Source of the DNA: Prevotella sp. UBA7764
Lineage (GTDB): Bacteria; Bacteroidota; Bacteroidia; Bacteroidales; Bacteroidaceae
Direction of reading: 5' to 3'
Assembly: GCA_002481295.1 (NCBI GenBank)
Contig: DLDU01000016.1
Location: 33,320 to 72,038 of the forward strand
DNA: 38,719 nt
Shown: in pieces, positions 1 through 7,895 of the stretch
Layout of the letters: every line of letters starts with the position of its first letter
Numbering within the stretch: position 1 is the stretch's first letter
Notes under the pieces: generated by a model
What the model saw: only the letters and a program-made list of their open reading frames with translations
Databases searched by the model: none
Told to the model about the DNA's origin: nothing
Program-made: the position numbers and the translations under genes

Positions 1-59
1 TCGAACTCGTGACCTCCTGCGTGACAGGCAGGCATTCTAACCAACTGAACTAACGCACC
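1..59 (-). tRNA. tRNA-Asp (GTC), 3' end cut by the window edge
   Basis: Read on the minus strand, the gene starts GGTGCGTTAGTTCAGTTGG, has the D-loop, and then the anticodon arm CCTGTCACGCAGG with anticodon GTC (Asp), followed by the start of the T-arm (GAGTTCGA). About 59 of roughly 75 nt are present; the T-stem 3' side and acceptor 3' strand lie outside the window. A Bacteroidetes promoter sits about 40 bp upstream. Confidence 0.95.
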
Positions 60-98
60 ATTTTGCTGTCTTTGCGCCTCATTTCTGAATTGCGAGTG

Positions 99-130
99 CA
101 AAGGTACTCGTTTTTTCTGATACCACCAAA
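99..130 (-). promoter_or_regulatory. Promoter of tRNA-Asp
   Basis: On the minus strand a TTTG box (complement of CAAA at 127-130) is followed after 20 nt by TACCTTTG (complement of 99-106), matching the Bacteroidetes TTTG / TAnnTTTG consensus. The tRNA begins 39 nt further on. Confidence 0.75.
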
Positions 131-146
131 TAATCGGGCAACTTTT

Positions 147-695
147 TTACAATAAAAATTGCAGGAACTCCACGTCATGATACTCTTTTCCATCGTAGAG
201 CCAGTCCTTGAGCTGCGCATTTTGTTGAAAGCCAACAGCTTTGAATACTCTCAAGCAATCAGCGTTGTCTCGCGCCACCAAAGCATAAAGTTGATGAAGG
301 TGAAGCACCTCACGGGCATAAGTGATCAGTTCTTCCATGGCCGCCTTGCCATACCCTTGTCCACGATAGGCTTTCTCAATGACCAAGCCCACCTCTGCCC
401 GCAGGTGCTGAGGATTGAAATTTACAAGGTCGGCGATGCCTACGACATTTGCTCCACTGCCGTCGGTGATGATCAGACGGAGTTGCTTGTCGGTGAAGAT
501 ATCGCCAGTGGTATTAGCAATATAGTCGTGAAGGACATAACGGGAATAAGGGACATTGGTACTGCCCACCCGCCACAAATCGTAATCATTCTCGATACGA
601 TAGAGCAGATCCAGGTCTTCGGGCTCCATCGCACGCAACAATACAAAGGGACGACGATGGGAACAAGATGAGGAAAGTGAAGAATTCTTTTCCAT
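147..695 (-). CDS. GNAT family N-acetyltransferase
   Basis: This is a 182-residue acetyltransferase of the GNAT fold. The acetyl-CoA binding motif RGQGYGKAA (about residues 111-119) is clear, preceded by a beta strand AEVGLVIE and followed by the typical C-terminal pattern DNADCLRVFKAVGF. The overall layout resembles the SpeG/RimJ-like branch that acetylates polyamines or protein N-termini, but the substrate cannot be read from sequence. It begins 9 nt after the stop of the glycosyltransferase and is the last gene of the leftward run. The first 15 residues (Ser-rich, before the fold starts) may not belong to the conserved domain, so a later start is possible. Confidence 0.85.
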   Translation of the reverse strand: MEKNSSLSSSCSHRRPFVLLRAMEPEDLDLLYRIENDYDLWRVGSTNVPYSRYVLHDYIANTTGDIFTDKQLRLIITDGSGANVVGIADLVNFNPQHLRAEVGLVIEKAYRGQGYGKAAMEELITYAREVLHLHQLYALVARDNADCLRVFKAVGFQQNAQLKDWLYDGKEYHDVEFLQFLL

Positions 696-704
696 GACTA
701 CATA

Positions 705-1913
705 TTATATATGAGTAGACTCTGAGGTAAACACGTCTTTCGACGTGATGATAAGCTGAGCCTCAGGATCGAACCAGCCCATGAGGCATTGACCGGGATG
801 GCCGTTAAGCAGATCAAAGATCTTCTGATAAGGAAATAAGGAGGTGTCGAAGACCATGATTGGTTGAGGTAGTTGACGCTTGAGCACCTCTGACGCAATC
901 TTCAAGGCCTCATCCCACTGCGAGACCACATGTAGCTCAGCGTTTAGGCCATTGAAAGCGGTGATGTCCTCACAAATGGCTTGCGACGACGCAGAAGTGA
1001 AGACCACATAAAGTGGATCGCGCCGGACAGACTTGGAGACAAAGCCCAGACTCTTGCGCATCTTATGCAACTGCATACTGACCAACGCATGGAAAGCCTT
1101 CACATAGATGGCTGTCTGCACCGGGACGTTGACAAGGACATTGAAGTGGCGATAATGCTTACGATAGAAGATGAGCATGGCTTCATAGAAGACATGGACA
1201 TAACGGAAGCTTGACTTCTCGGTGCTCTCTCCTTTATAATGTAGCATCTTACAGGGCAGATACCAGTTCTCCCACCCTGCCTTGAGGATGCGATAGCTGA
1301 GATCGATGTCCTCGCCATACATAAAGAAGTCCTCATCCAAAAGACCGACATCCTCCAACGCCTTGCGGCGAAGCAGACAGAAGGCACCACTGACGATCTC
1401 GATCTGCTCGGCTTGGTCCCAAGGATGAGCACACATATAATATTTACCGATACGGGGATGGTGAGGGAAACAGGAGCAAAGGCCAGAAAGCTTGTAGAAA
1501 GAGGTCATCGGTGTCGGCACTCCACGGCGGCTCTCTTTGGCGCTTTCACCAGAGGCATCCATCATCCATACGCCGGACGCGCCCACGCGGGGATGGGCAT
1601 CCATAAACGACAGAACACTGGGGATGAGCGTCTCACTCAATAAAGTATCAGGATTGAGCAACAGAACGTACTCGCCATGACTCATCGTGATGGCTTTGTT
1701 GTTGGCCTTGGCAAAGCCAAGATTATGATTCAGCCGAACAACCTTCACCCAAGGAAAGCGGGAAGAAAGATAGTCAACAGAACCGTCACGGGAATGATTG
1801 TCCATCACAAACACCTCGGCGTCCACTGTAGCCAATGAGCGCTGAAGCGACTTCAAGCACTGTTCTACATAGTACTTGACATTGTAATTGACAATCACTA
1901 CCGATAGTTTCAT
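705..1913 (-). CDS. Family 2 glycosyltransferase with extra C-terminal domain
   Basis: This 402-residue inverting GT-A glycosyltransferase resembles the rhamnosyltransferase-like (WbbL/RfbF) branch of GT2. Visible motifs are SVVIVNYN at the N-terminus, LLNPDT (about 85-90, the DxD-equivalent metal/nucleotide site) and MYGEDIDLSYR (198-208, catalytic base region). Such enzymes add a sugar from a nucleotide-sugar donor to a lipid-linked or surface glycan at the inner membrane. The start was placed at 1913, where ATG overlaps the upstream stop (ATGA). The frame stays open 54 codons further, but that part lies inside the upstream gene. Residues from about 295 on lie beyond the usual GT2 catalytic domain and I do not recognise them. 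Donor and acceptor are unknown. Confidence 0.88.
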   Translation of the reverse strand: MKLSVVIVNYNVKYYVEQCLKSLQRSLATVDAEVFVMDNHSRDGSVDYLSSRFPWVKVVRLNHNLGFAKANNKAITMSHGEYVLLLNPDTLLSETLIPSVLSFMDAHPRVGASGVWMMDASGESAKESRRGVPTPMTSFYKLSGLCSCFPHHPRIGKYYMCAHPWDQAEQIEIVSGAFCLLRRKALEDVGLLDEDFFMYGEDIDLSYRILKAGWENWYLPCKMLHYKGESTEKSSFRYVHVFYEAMLIFYRKHYRHFNVLVNVPVQTAIYVKAFHALVSMQLHKMRKSLGFVSKSVRRDPLYVVFTSASSQAICEDITAFNGLNAELHVVSQWDEALKIASEVLKRQLPQPIMVFDTSLFPYQKIFDLLNGHPGQCLMGWFDPEAQLIITSKDVFTSESTHI

Positions 1914-2326
1914 TTCTTCTCCTGAATATATCTTGTACGGGTGGGATAGACAAAAGCCAGACTCAACAGTCCAATAATGGCCATATAGCCAAAGGCAACA
2001 TTCATAAACTGATAATAGAGCCACGTGTTGAGCATCATCGGCACACAGAGCATCGCCAAACGCAAAGTGCTCCATCGAAGCATGGCTTGGTCGCCATCAC
2101 TATGAATAGCAGCCTCTACATGTTTCCACTTAAACAGCCGCAGACTCAGAGGGATCAGGCAGATCGTAGCCACCTCCATGAAGATGGCCCAATAATAATC
2201 GGCAATGCGGTCCGCGCCCCACTGTCCAACGAACAGGACGTCATTCTCATATAGCACGACAAAGCACAGGCTAATCAGCACTGACAAGCCTGCTTCAAGT
2301 CGAAGGATATTCAATACGCTTTTCAT
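1910..2326 (-). CDS. Small integral membrane protein, function unknown
   Basis: The 138-residue protein has four hydrophobic segments (about residues 12-28, 45-65, 88-105 and 108-125), so it is probably a four-helix inner-membrane protein. The second and third segments are joined by a polar loop containing KWKHVEAAIHSDGDQ. I recognise no family motif. It sits between recR (4 nt gap) and the glycosyltransferase (4-nt ATGA overlap), so translation is probably coupled to both. This fixed order suggests an operon but does not give a function. Confidence 0.8.
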   Translation of the reverse strand: MKSVLNILRLEAGLSVLISLCFVVLYENDVLFVGQWGADRIADYYWAIFMEVATICLIPLSLRLFKWKHVEAAIHSDGDQAMLRWSTLRLAMLCVPMMLNTWLYYQFMNVAFGYMAIIGLLSLAFVYPTRTRYIQEKK

Positions 2327-2330
2327 GATA

Positions 2331-2942
2331 CTATGATTTGTCCAGTGGAGTACGGCTAAGGATCGAGCGACCTAACGTCACCTCGTCGGTATATTCCAGT
2401 TCGTTGCCGACAGAGATGCCACGGGAGATGACCGACAGCTTCACGGGATAAGGTTTCAACTGGCGGGAGATATAGAAACTCGTCGTATCGCCCTCCATTG
2501 TAGAACTGAGAGCCAGAATGACTTCACGAATGCCACCCTTTGCCACACGCTCTACCAGCGACGCTATCTGCAAGTCACCGGGGCCGACACCTTCCATCGG
2601 AGAGATGATGCCGCCCAAGACATGATAAAGCCCATCGTATTGCTGGGTGTTCTCGATCGCCATGACATCCTGCACATTCTCCACGACACACACCAGTCCA
2701 TGATCGCGATGACTGTCAGAACAAATGGAACAGACATCGGTGTCGCTGATGTTATGACAGACTGAACAGTACTTGATATCCTTACGGAGATGCGAGATCG
2801 CTGACGTGAAATGCTCCACAGACTCTTCTGGCTGCTTGAGCAAATTCAAAACCAACCTCAATGCTGTCTTACTGCCAATACCCGGCAGGCGGCTGAACTC
2901 GTCAACCGCCCGCTGTAATAACGCTGAAGGATATTGCTGCAT
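2331..2942 (-). CDS. recR: Recombination mediator protein RecR
   Basis: RecR (203 residues here) acts with RecO and RecF in loading RecA on gapped DNA. The sequence shows the N-terminal helix-hairpin-helix ([12 protein letters not shown], about 19-30), a C4 zinc finger (Cys59, Cys62, Cys71, Cys74), and a Toprim domain beginning near [16 protein letters not shown] and including the YHVLGG segment. Length matches the family. The frame extends one codon upstream to a TTG, but the ATG at 2942, which overlaps the stop of the upstream barrel gene as TGATG, gives the usual MQQYPSALL start. It is embedded in a tightly packed minus-strand run. Confidence 0.97.
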   Translation of the reverse strand: MQQYPSALLQRAVDEFSRLPGIGSKTALRLVLNLLKQPEESVEHFTSAISHLRKDIKYCSVCHNISDTDVCSICSDSHRDHGLVCVVENVQDVMAIENTQQYDGLYHVLGGIISPMEGVGPGDLQIASLVERVAKGGIREVILALSSTMEGDTTSFYISRQLKPYPVKLSVISRGISVGNELEYTDEVTLGRSILSRTPLDKS

Positions 2943-3430
2943 CAAAGGTATATGCCAAATCCCACCTTAAAGCCGATCGTGGAAAAATCAGAATGGTTCT
3001 TGAAACTCTGCTGATAATAGAGCGCCGGCTCGATGGTGACACTATGGTTGATGAAGAAGGCATAACCCACCTCCACACCAGGCATGAAATCATTGTAGTT
3101 GTGGTCGAAATGCATCAGCTTGCAGTTGGCACCTAAGAAGATACCGTTTTGCGTGATATAGTAGCGTCCGCCCACTCCAACATGGATCGCGTCACCATTA
3201 TCACGATTGCCCTGGTGGTCATAACCAACCTCTCCCAACAGCATCAGGTTGTCGCCGAAGAAGTAGCCAGCCTTACCCTCTACGCCTAAAGAGAACTTGC
3301 CGTTGCCACTATAGTTCATGTCAAGGCCTGACAATGAGGCTCCAGCGTATTTCTTCCCTTCCTCAAACTGGGCACTGGCGCTGACCACGCTCAAAGAGAA
3401 AACAAAAAGAAGCAATAAAATCTTTTTCAT
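2942..3430 (-). CDS. Small outer-membrane beta-barrel protein
   Basis: The 162-residue precursor has a signal peptide ([20 protein letters not shown], cleavage before Gln21). The rest alternates aromatic/hydrophobic and polar residues typical of an OmpW/OmpA-like eight-stranded barrel: [56 protein letters not shown], ending [10 protein letters not shown]. Such outer-membrane beta-barrel-domain proteins are common in Bacteroidales; their role is usually unknown. It starts 10 bp after the cstA stop, and its own stop overlaps the recR start by one base. Confidence 0.8.
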   Translation of the reverse strand: MKKILLLLFVFSLSVVSASAQFEEGKKYAGASLSGLDMNYSGNGKFSLGVEGKAGYFFGDNLMLLGEVGYDHQGNRDNGDAIHVGVGGRYYITQNGIFLGANCKLMHFDHNYNDFMPGVEVGYAFFINHSVTIEPALYYQQSFKNHSDFSTIGFKVGFGIYL

Positions 3431-3440
3431 ATTCGCTTAT

Positions 3441-4967
3441 TTATTGATTATTATGTCTTGATTGATTCTTATACCATACCGAGAACCAAACGATGGCGAT
3501 GAGAAGCACAACGAGCGAGCCCCAGTATCCGATGGACGTGTCAATACCGGCTGCCATAGGCGATACCAACAGGAAAGTTGCACACACCACGGTCATAAAC
3601 AATGCCGGAACGAGTGTCACAACAAACAGCTTGCGTTTCTGCACGAGGTAGACGGTGATCGTCCAAAGCGTAAAGACTGCAAGCGTCTGGTTGGACCAGC
3701 CAAACCACTGCCACACTGTATTGAAGCCATCGGGATTCTCCATTTGCCAGAGCAGCAAAGCGATGGCAGCAATGAACATAGGAATAGCAATGTAGAAGCG
3801 CTTTGCAATACTCCGCTGATCGAGATGCAATGCCTCAGCAATGATCAGGCGGGCACTGCGGAATGCGGTATCGCCACTGGTGATAGGAGCGGCCACGACA
3901 CCAAAGACGGCAAGGACGCCACCAAAGAGTCCCAGCCAACCGGTACACACCTTCTCCACGACACTTGGTGCAGCGAAAAACTGGATAAGCGTCTTGCCAT
4001 TGCCTCCCTGGAACTGAGCGACAAACTCATTGGCTGTCTGAGCGTCGACACATTCACGCCAGCCACCATAATAGAAGAAATGCATCGACACGGTAGCCCA
4101 GATCAAAGCTACAACACCCTCGGTGATCATTGCGCCGTAGAAGATAGGACGTCCCATCTTCTCAGACTTGATGCACCGTGCCATCAACGGGCTCTGGGTG
4201 GCATGAAAACCACTGATGGCTCCACAGGCTATCGTCAGGAACAGGCAGGGGAACAATGGATTCTTCGCCATGTAGCCCGTCGTGCCCAACCAAGCCGTGT
4301 TGGTATTGCGGTTGCAGTCATCGAGATTGCTCCACAGCTCCGGCAGCTCCGGCATCTTCACGAAGAGACAAACCATCAAAGCCACAGCCATAAAGAGCAG
4401 GGCAAAGGCAAAGATCGGATAGAACTTTCCGATGATCTTGTCGATCGGCAACATGGTGGCCAGGATATAATAGGCAAAGATCACGATCACCCAAAGAGTC
4501 GTAGAACCGGCAAAGTCTTTCAGCAGCAAAGCCGGACTATAGACAAAGACCACACCGACCATCATCAGCAGGAATACCGAGAATACCAACATCACGGCAC
4601 GAGCCTTGCCACCCAAGTAGCGGCCAACCAAGAAAGGCAGGTTGGCACCATTATGGCGCACGCTGAGCATACCACTGAGATAGTCGTGGACAGCACCCGC
4701 AAAGATGCAACCGAAGATGATCCACAGATAGGCTACAGGACCATACCACGCTCCCATGATAGCTCCGAAGATAGGACCGGTGCCCGCGATGTTCAAGAAC
4801 TGAATCATAAACACCTTCCAACTCGGCAACGTCACGAAGTCCACACCATCGGAATGGGCCACCGCCGGAGTAGGACGGTCGTCGGGACCAAAGATGCGTT
4901 CGATGAACTTACTGTAAAGTAAATAGCCGGCAAGCAATGCCAGCAACGCAATCGTAAATGATATCAT
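3441..4967 (-). CDS. cstA: CstA-family carbon starvation/peptide (pyruvate) transporter
   Basis: This 508-residue polytopic membrane protein carries CstA-family signatures: FLNIAGTGPIFGAIMG near residues 56-71, AVHDYLSGMLSVRHNG, and ACGAISGFHATQSPLMARC in the middle. Well-studied CstA proteins (E. coli, about 700 residues) take up peptides or pyruvate when carbon is scarce; the shorter form here is usual in Bacteroidetes, and its substrate is not established. At least twelve hydrophobic segments are visible. The start at 4967 gives MISFTIALLALLAGYLLYS. The open frame runs 74 codons upstream, but that part crosses the promoter and the divergent gene, so it was rejected. It is the first gene of the leftward run and has its own promoter. 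Confidence 0.92.
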   Translation of the reverse strand: MISFTIALLALLAGYLLYSKFIERIFGPDDRPTPAVAHSDGVDFVTLPSWKVFMIQFLNIAGTGPIFGAIMGAWYGPVAYLWIIFGCIFAGAVHDYLSGMLSVRHNGANLPFLVGRYLGGKARAVMLVFSVFLLMMVGVVFVYSPALLLKDFAGSTTLWVIVIFAYYILATMLPIDKIIGKFYPIFAFALLFMAVALMVCLFVKMPELPELWSNLDDCNRNTNTAWLGTTGYMAKNPLFPCLFLTIACGAISGFHATQSPLMARCIKSEKMGRPIFYGAMITEGVVALIWATVSMHFFYYGGWRECVDAQTANEFVAQFQGGNGKTLIQFFAAPSVVEKVCTGWLGLFGGVLAVFGVVAAPITSGDTAFRSARLIIAEALHLDQRSIAKRFYIAIPMFIAAIALLLWQMENPDGFNTVWQWFGWSNQTLAVFTLWTITVYLVQKRKLFVVTLVPALFMTVVCATFLLVSPMAAGIDTSIGYWGSLVVLLIAIVWFSVWYKNQSRHNNQ

Positions 4968-4995
4968 AATCGATGAAAACTGACGAATTATATTG

Positions 4996-5025
4996 CAAAA
5001 GTAATGCTTATTTTTGAAAAACAAA
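4996..5025 (-). promoter_or_regulatory. Promoter of cstA
   Basis: On the minus strand, TTTG (complement of 5022-5025) and TACTTTTG (complement of 4996-5003) are 18 nt apart. The start codon lies 28 nt downstream of the -7 box. It interleaves with the divergent promoter of the next gene. Confidence 0.75.
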
Positions 5026-5043
5026 AAAATATCTGTACCTTTG
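5013..5043 (+). promoter_or_regulatory. Promoter of the GHL10 hydrolase gene
   Basis: TTTG (5013-5016) and TACCTTTG (5036-5043) are separated by 19 nt. The start codon at 5062 leaves an expected leader of only about 10-15 nt. Confidence 0.78.
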
Positions 5044-5061
5044 TGGAAAATAATTATAACG

Positions 5062-6690
5062 ATGCAGAAAAGTACTTTATTCTGTTTGCTGATTTCTTTC
5101 CTCTTTTGTGCAAAGATAAAAGCCCAGTCTTCCTCTACCCTATTCCAATCTCCCAAGCACGAAGTGAGAGCGGTGTGGTTGACAACCATCGGAGGACTCG
5201 ACTGGCCTCACCACTATGCACAAAGCGCGCACAGCGCTCAGATTCAGCAACAGGAACTATGCTCGCTCCTGGACCAGTACCAAAAAGCAGGTATCAACAC
5301 CGTACTCATTCAGACACGTGTTCGCGGCACGGTTATCTATCCTTCGAAATACGAGCCATACGACGGCTGCTTGAGTGGCTTCCCCGGTAAGTCGCCGGGC
5401 TACGACGCCTTGAAGTTTGCCATCGACGAGTGCCATAAAAGAGGCATGGAACTACAGGCGTGGGTCGTCACCCTGCCAGTAGGCAAATGGAATAAACTCG
5501 GCTGTACACAGCTGCGCAAAAAGTTTCCGGGCCTCATCCGCAAGATCGATGCCGACGGATATATGAATCCTGAAGCCCCCACGACGGCACGATACTTAGC
5601 AGACATCTGTAAGGAGATCACACAGAACTACGACATCGACGGCATTCATCTCGACTATATCCGCTACCCCGAAACATGGAAGATGAAGGTCAGCAAGGAG
5701 CAAGGACGCAATAATATCACGCGGATCGTCAAAGCTATTCACGACAGCGTCAAGGCCATCAAGCCTTGGGTGAAGATCAGCTGTTCGCCAATCGGCAAGT
5801 TCAATGATCTCTCCCGATACTGGAGTCACGGTTGGAATGCCTACGACAAGGTCTGCCAGGATGCGCAAGGCTGGCTTAAAGACGGACTGATGGACGAGTT
5901 GTTCCCGATGATGTACTTCCGCAATGAACAGTTCTTCCCGTTTGCCGTTGACTGGGCAGAACAGAGTCACGGCAAGATCGTGGCACCGGGACTGGGCATA
6001 TACTTCCTCGATCCCAAAGAGGGCAAGTGGCGGTTGGAAGACGTCACGCGCGAGATGTATCTGCTCAGGAAATACCATCTCGGACACACCTATTTCCGTG
6101 GGAAATTCTTCACCGACGACATCCAAGGAATCTATCACTTCGCACAGGCCTTCGACGGCACGCCGGCTTTGATCCCTGCCATGACATGGGAAAGCAAGAC
6201 TGTTCCTGCAGCGCCCACACGACTGCAGCTCACAGACAACACACTCTCGTGGCAGGGCACTACACCTTATTATAACATATATAGCAGCCGGACATGGCCC
6301 GTAGATACCCACGATGCACGTAACTTGGTGGCTACACGCCTGAACGCCACGATGCTTTCCGTGCCTACGGCAGGCCGTTACTTTGCCGTGACAGCCATGG
6401 ACCGCTACGGTAACGAGAGCCTGCCGCTGCAAAGCCGCACCAAACAAAGCCACGACATCTCGGGGTTGCTCCCTTGCCACGATGGTTTCCTCACCCTCCC
6501 TGCCAAGAGCAATGTACTTGATGCACAATGGCTCGTCATTGAGAACTTGATGGGACAGCAGGTGATGGTAATTCCATTCAAGGACAAACAAGCTGATGTC
6601 CGTAGCCTGTCACCCGGTTATTACCAACTGCGGTCACTTGGCAACAAAGGCATAAGCCACAGACTGGGCTACTTCAAAGTAAAAAAGTAA
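5062..6690 (+). CDS. DigH/GHL10-type glycoside hydrolase, exported, with Fn3-like and possible sorting domain
   Basis: The 542-residue precursor starts with a signal peptide (cleavage near KAQSS, about residue 22). Residues about 32-370 form a TIM-barrel of the glycosyl-hydrolase-like 10 family (formerly DUF187): VRAVWLTTIGGLDWP, INTVLIQTRVRG, ELQAWVV, and GIHLDYIRYPE (about 194-204, active-site strand). In E. coli, DigH of this family cleaves denuded peptidoglycan glycan strands; the substrate here is inferred. A fibronectin-III-like stretch follows (about 375-475: PTRLQLTDNTLSW, YFAVTAMDRYGNES). The last 65 residues (VIENLMGQQVM, SLSPGYYQLRS, LGYFKVKK) resemble a type IX secretion C-terminal sorting domain. 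The start was chosen at the ATG that gives the signal peptide and follows the promoter. Confidence 0.88.
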   Translation: MQKSTLFCLLISFLFCAKIKAQSSSTLFQSPKHEVRAVWLTTIGGLDWPHHYAQSAHSAQIQQQELCSLLDQYQKAGINTVLIQTRVRGTVIYPSKYEPYDGCLSGFPGKSPGYDALKFAIDECHKRGMELQAWVVTLPVGKWNKLGCTQLRKKFPGLIRKIDADGYMNPEAPTTARYLADICKEITQNYDIDGIHLDYIRYPETWKMKVSKEQGRNNITRIVKAIHDSVKAIKPWVKISCSPIGKFNDLSRYWSHGWNAYDKVCQDAQGWLKDGLMDELFPMMYFRNEQFFPFAVDWAEQSHGKIVAPGLGIYFLDPKEGKWRLEDVTREMYLLRKYHLGHTYFRGKFFTDDIQGIYHFAQAFDGTPALIPAMTWESKTVPAAPTRLQLTDNTLSWQGTTPYYNIYSSRTWPVDTHDARNLVATRLNATMLSVPTAGRYFAVTAMDRYGNESLPLQSRTKQSHDISGLLPCHDGFLTLPAKSNVLDAQWLVIENLMGQQVMVIPFKDKQADVRSLSPGYYQLRSLGNKGISHRLGYFKVKK

Positions 6691-6776
6691 TAAGCTAATA
6701 AGGCAAAAAGGTAAAAAACTAAAGAGGTAAAAAGGGAATGAAGTAAAAAGGTAAAGAACAAAGAGGACAATTTTGC
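6691..6776. repeat. Purine-rich degenerate AGGTAAAAA repeats
   Basis: Directly after the hydrolase stop codon there are several imperfect copies of (A)AGGTAAAAA separated by a few purines (for example around 6706, 6721 and 6743). No ORF or strong hairpin is present. This may be replication-slippage debris; no function is visible. Confidence 0.5.
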
Positions 6777-6804
6777 GCTCAAGAAGAAAAAAGAAGAAGA
6801 AAAG

Positions 6805-6836
6805 TTTGGTCATTCCAAAAAATGTTATTACCTTTG
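6805..6836 (+). promoter_or_regulatory. Promoter of tRNA-Cys
   Basis: TTTG (6805-6808), 20 nt spacer, TACCTTTG (6829-6836); the tRNA begins 26 nt downstream. Confidence 0.8.
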
Positions 6837-6862
6837 CAACCGCTTAAATAAAGCAGGACATT

Positions 6863-6933
6863 GGTGCCTTGTCCGAACGGTTAGGTAACGGTCTGCAAAA
6901 CCGTTCAAGGCGGTTCGACTCCGCCAGGCACCT
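6863..6933 (+). tRNA. tRNA-Cys (GCA)
   Basis: A full cloverleaf is visible. The acceptor stem GGTGCCT (6863-6869) pairs with AGGCACC (6926-6932), with discriminator U at 6933. The anticodon loop reads CTGCAAA with anticodon GCA, and the T-arm is GGCGGTTCGACTCCGCC. CCA is not encoded. The gene has its own promoter and a terminator immediately downstream, so it is a single-gene unit. Confidence 0.97.
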
Positions 6934-6939
6934 CAGAGG

Positions 6940-6968
6940 AGCAGTGATAATCTTATCACTGCTTTTTT
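6940..6968 (+). terminator. Rho-independent terminator after tRNA-Cys
   Basis: A perfect 11-bp stem (AGCAGTGATAA at 6940-6950 with TTATCACTGCT at 6953-6963) with a 2-nt loop is followed by a T run. Confidence 0.88.
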
Positions 6969-7031
6969 GTTTTTCTTTCGTCTTCAACTTTGTCTTCTTT
7001 TGCTTCCAACACATTTTTTTCTATGAAAACA

Positions 7032-7063
7032 TTTGGAACATATCGTTTTTTTGGCTATTTTTG
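7032..7063 (+). promoter_or_regulatory. Promoter of the cytidylate-kinase-like gene
   Basis: TTTG (7032-7035), 20 nt, TATTTTTG (7056-7063). It fits the Bacteroidetes consensus. Confidence 0.72.
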
Positions 7064-7132
7064 CAATGAGCGTACGATGATGCCTACATCACCACTCGCC
7101 CACTCTTTATGTTCACTTTAAAGCCCTACACT

Positions 7133-7759
7133 ATGAACCTCAACGATCAATACATCATCACCATCAACCGCCAGTTTGGTACCGGAGGACACGAGATTGG
7201 CGCAGAACTGGCCCGACGTCTCGACGTTAAGCTCATCGACAAGCAGATACTGAAAGCCGTCGCACAGAAATTCAATCTCACCGAAGAGGAAGCTGTCACC
7301 TTAGAAAAGAAAAGACCTTCCTGGTGGGAAGACTTCACCAAGTTCTATCAGAATTTCGTAAGCATCAGCGAATATACACCAACTACCAACGACATCACCT
7401 CGCGGCAACTTTTCTATGCACAAGCCAAGGCAATGAGAGAAGTAGCCGAACAGGAGTCGTGTGTCATCGTCGGACGTTGTGGCTTCCATGTCTTTAAAGA
7501 CCACCCCAACAAACTCAGCATCTTCCTTCATGCCCCAATGCCGCAACGCGTGGAAAGAATTATGAAACTCTATCATGTCGACGAGCATAAGGCACGGATA
7601 CTCATCGAAGACAACGACTACACCCGCGAGCTCTACACCAAGACCTACACGGGATGTGAGCGCTATGACGCCCGCAACTACGATCTCTGTCTCGACGTTG
7701 GCGGATATGGAGTCAACGGTGCCGTTGAGTTCTTGCTTGGCTTCATCGGGCACCACTAA
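7133..7759 (+). CDS. Cytidylate kinase-like family protein
   Basis: The 208-residue protein matches the cytidylate-kinase-like family (Cytidylate_kin2). It opens with YIITINRQFGTGGHEIGAELARRLDVKLIDKQIL, split here as the strand IITINRQ, the loop FGTGGHEIG and the helix. Further on are ESCVIVGRCGFHVF and KLSIFLHAP, with a C-terminal CLDVG segment. The phosphate-binding loop is GTGGHEIG, without the Lys-Ser/Thr of a classical Walker A motif; this is common in the family. It may phosphorylate a nucleoside monophosphate, but the substrate is unproven. I chose the ATG at 7133, which starts MNLNDQYIITINRQ; the ATG at 7109 would add 8 residues. Its own promoter lies about 70 bp upstream. Confidence 0.8.
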   Translation: MNLNDQYIITINRQFGTGGHEIGAELARRLDVKLIDKQILKAVAQKFNLTEEEAVTLEKKRPSWWEDFTKFYQNFVSISEYTPTTNDITSRQLFYAQAKAMREVAEQESCVIVGRCGFHVFKDHPNKLSIFLHAPMPQRVERIMKLYHVDEHKARILIEDNDYTRELYTKTYTGCERYDARNYDLCLDVGGYGVNGAVEFLLGFIGHH

Positions 7760-7827
7760 AGCGTAGAAGAGGCACTTAAAAAAGTTAAAAAAAGAAATCG
7801 CCTTACAGCTATTCCACATACTTTTTG

Positions 7828-7835
7828 TATTTTTG
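7828..7835 (+). promoter_or_regulatory. -7 element upstream of the IscU-like gene
   Basis: TATTTTTG matches TAnnTTTG and lies about 60 nt before the ATG at 7896. I see no clean TTTG at the expected -33 position, so this is a moderate call. Confidence 0.5.
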
Positions 7836-7895
7836 CAATACATTATAGCAATTGCACAAGCTAATACACATTTACATATTTAATTTGTAGCGAAT

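Noticed and set aside
3462..4922. A 486-codon frame opposite cstA
   Set aside because: Rich in His, Arg, Gln and Asp with no hydrophobic pattern; it mirrors the codons of the membrane protein on the other strand.
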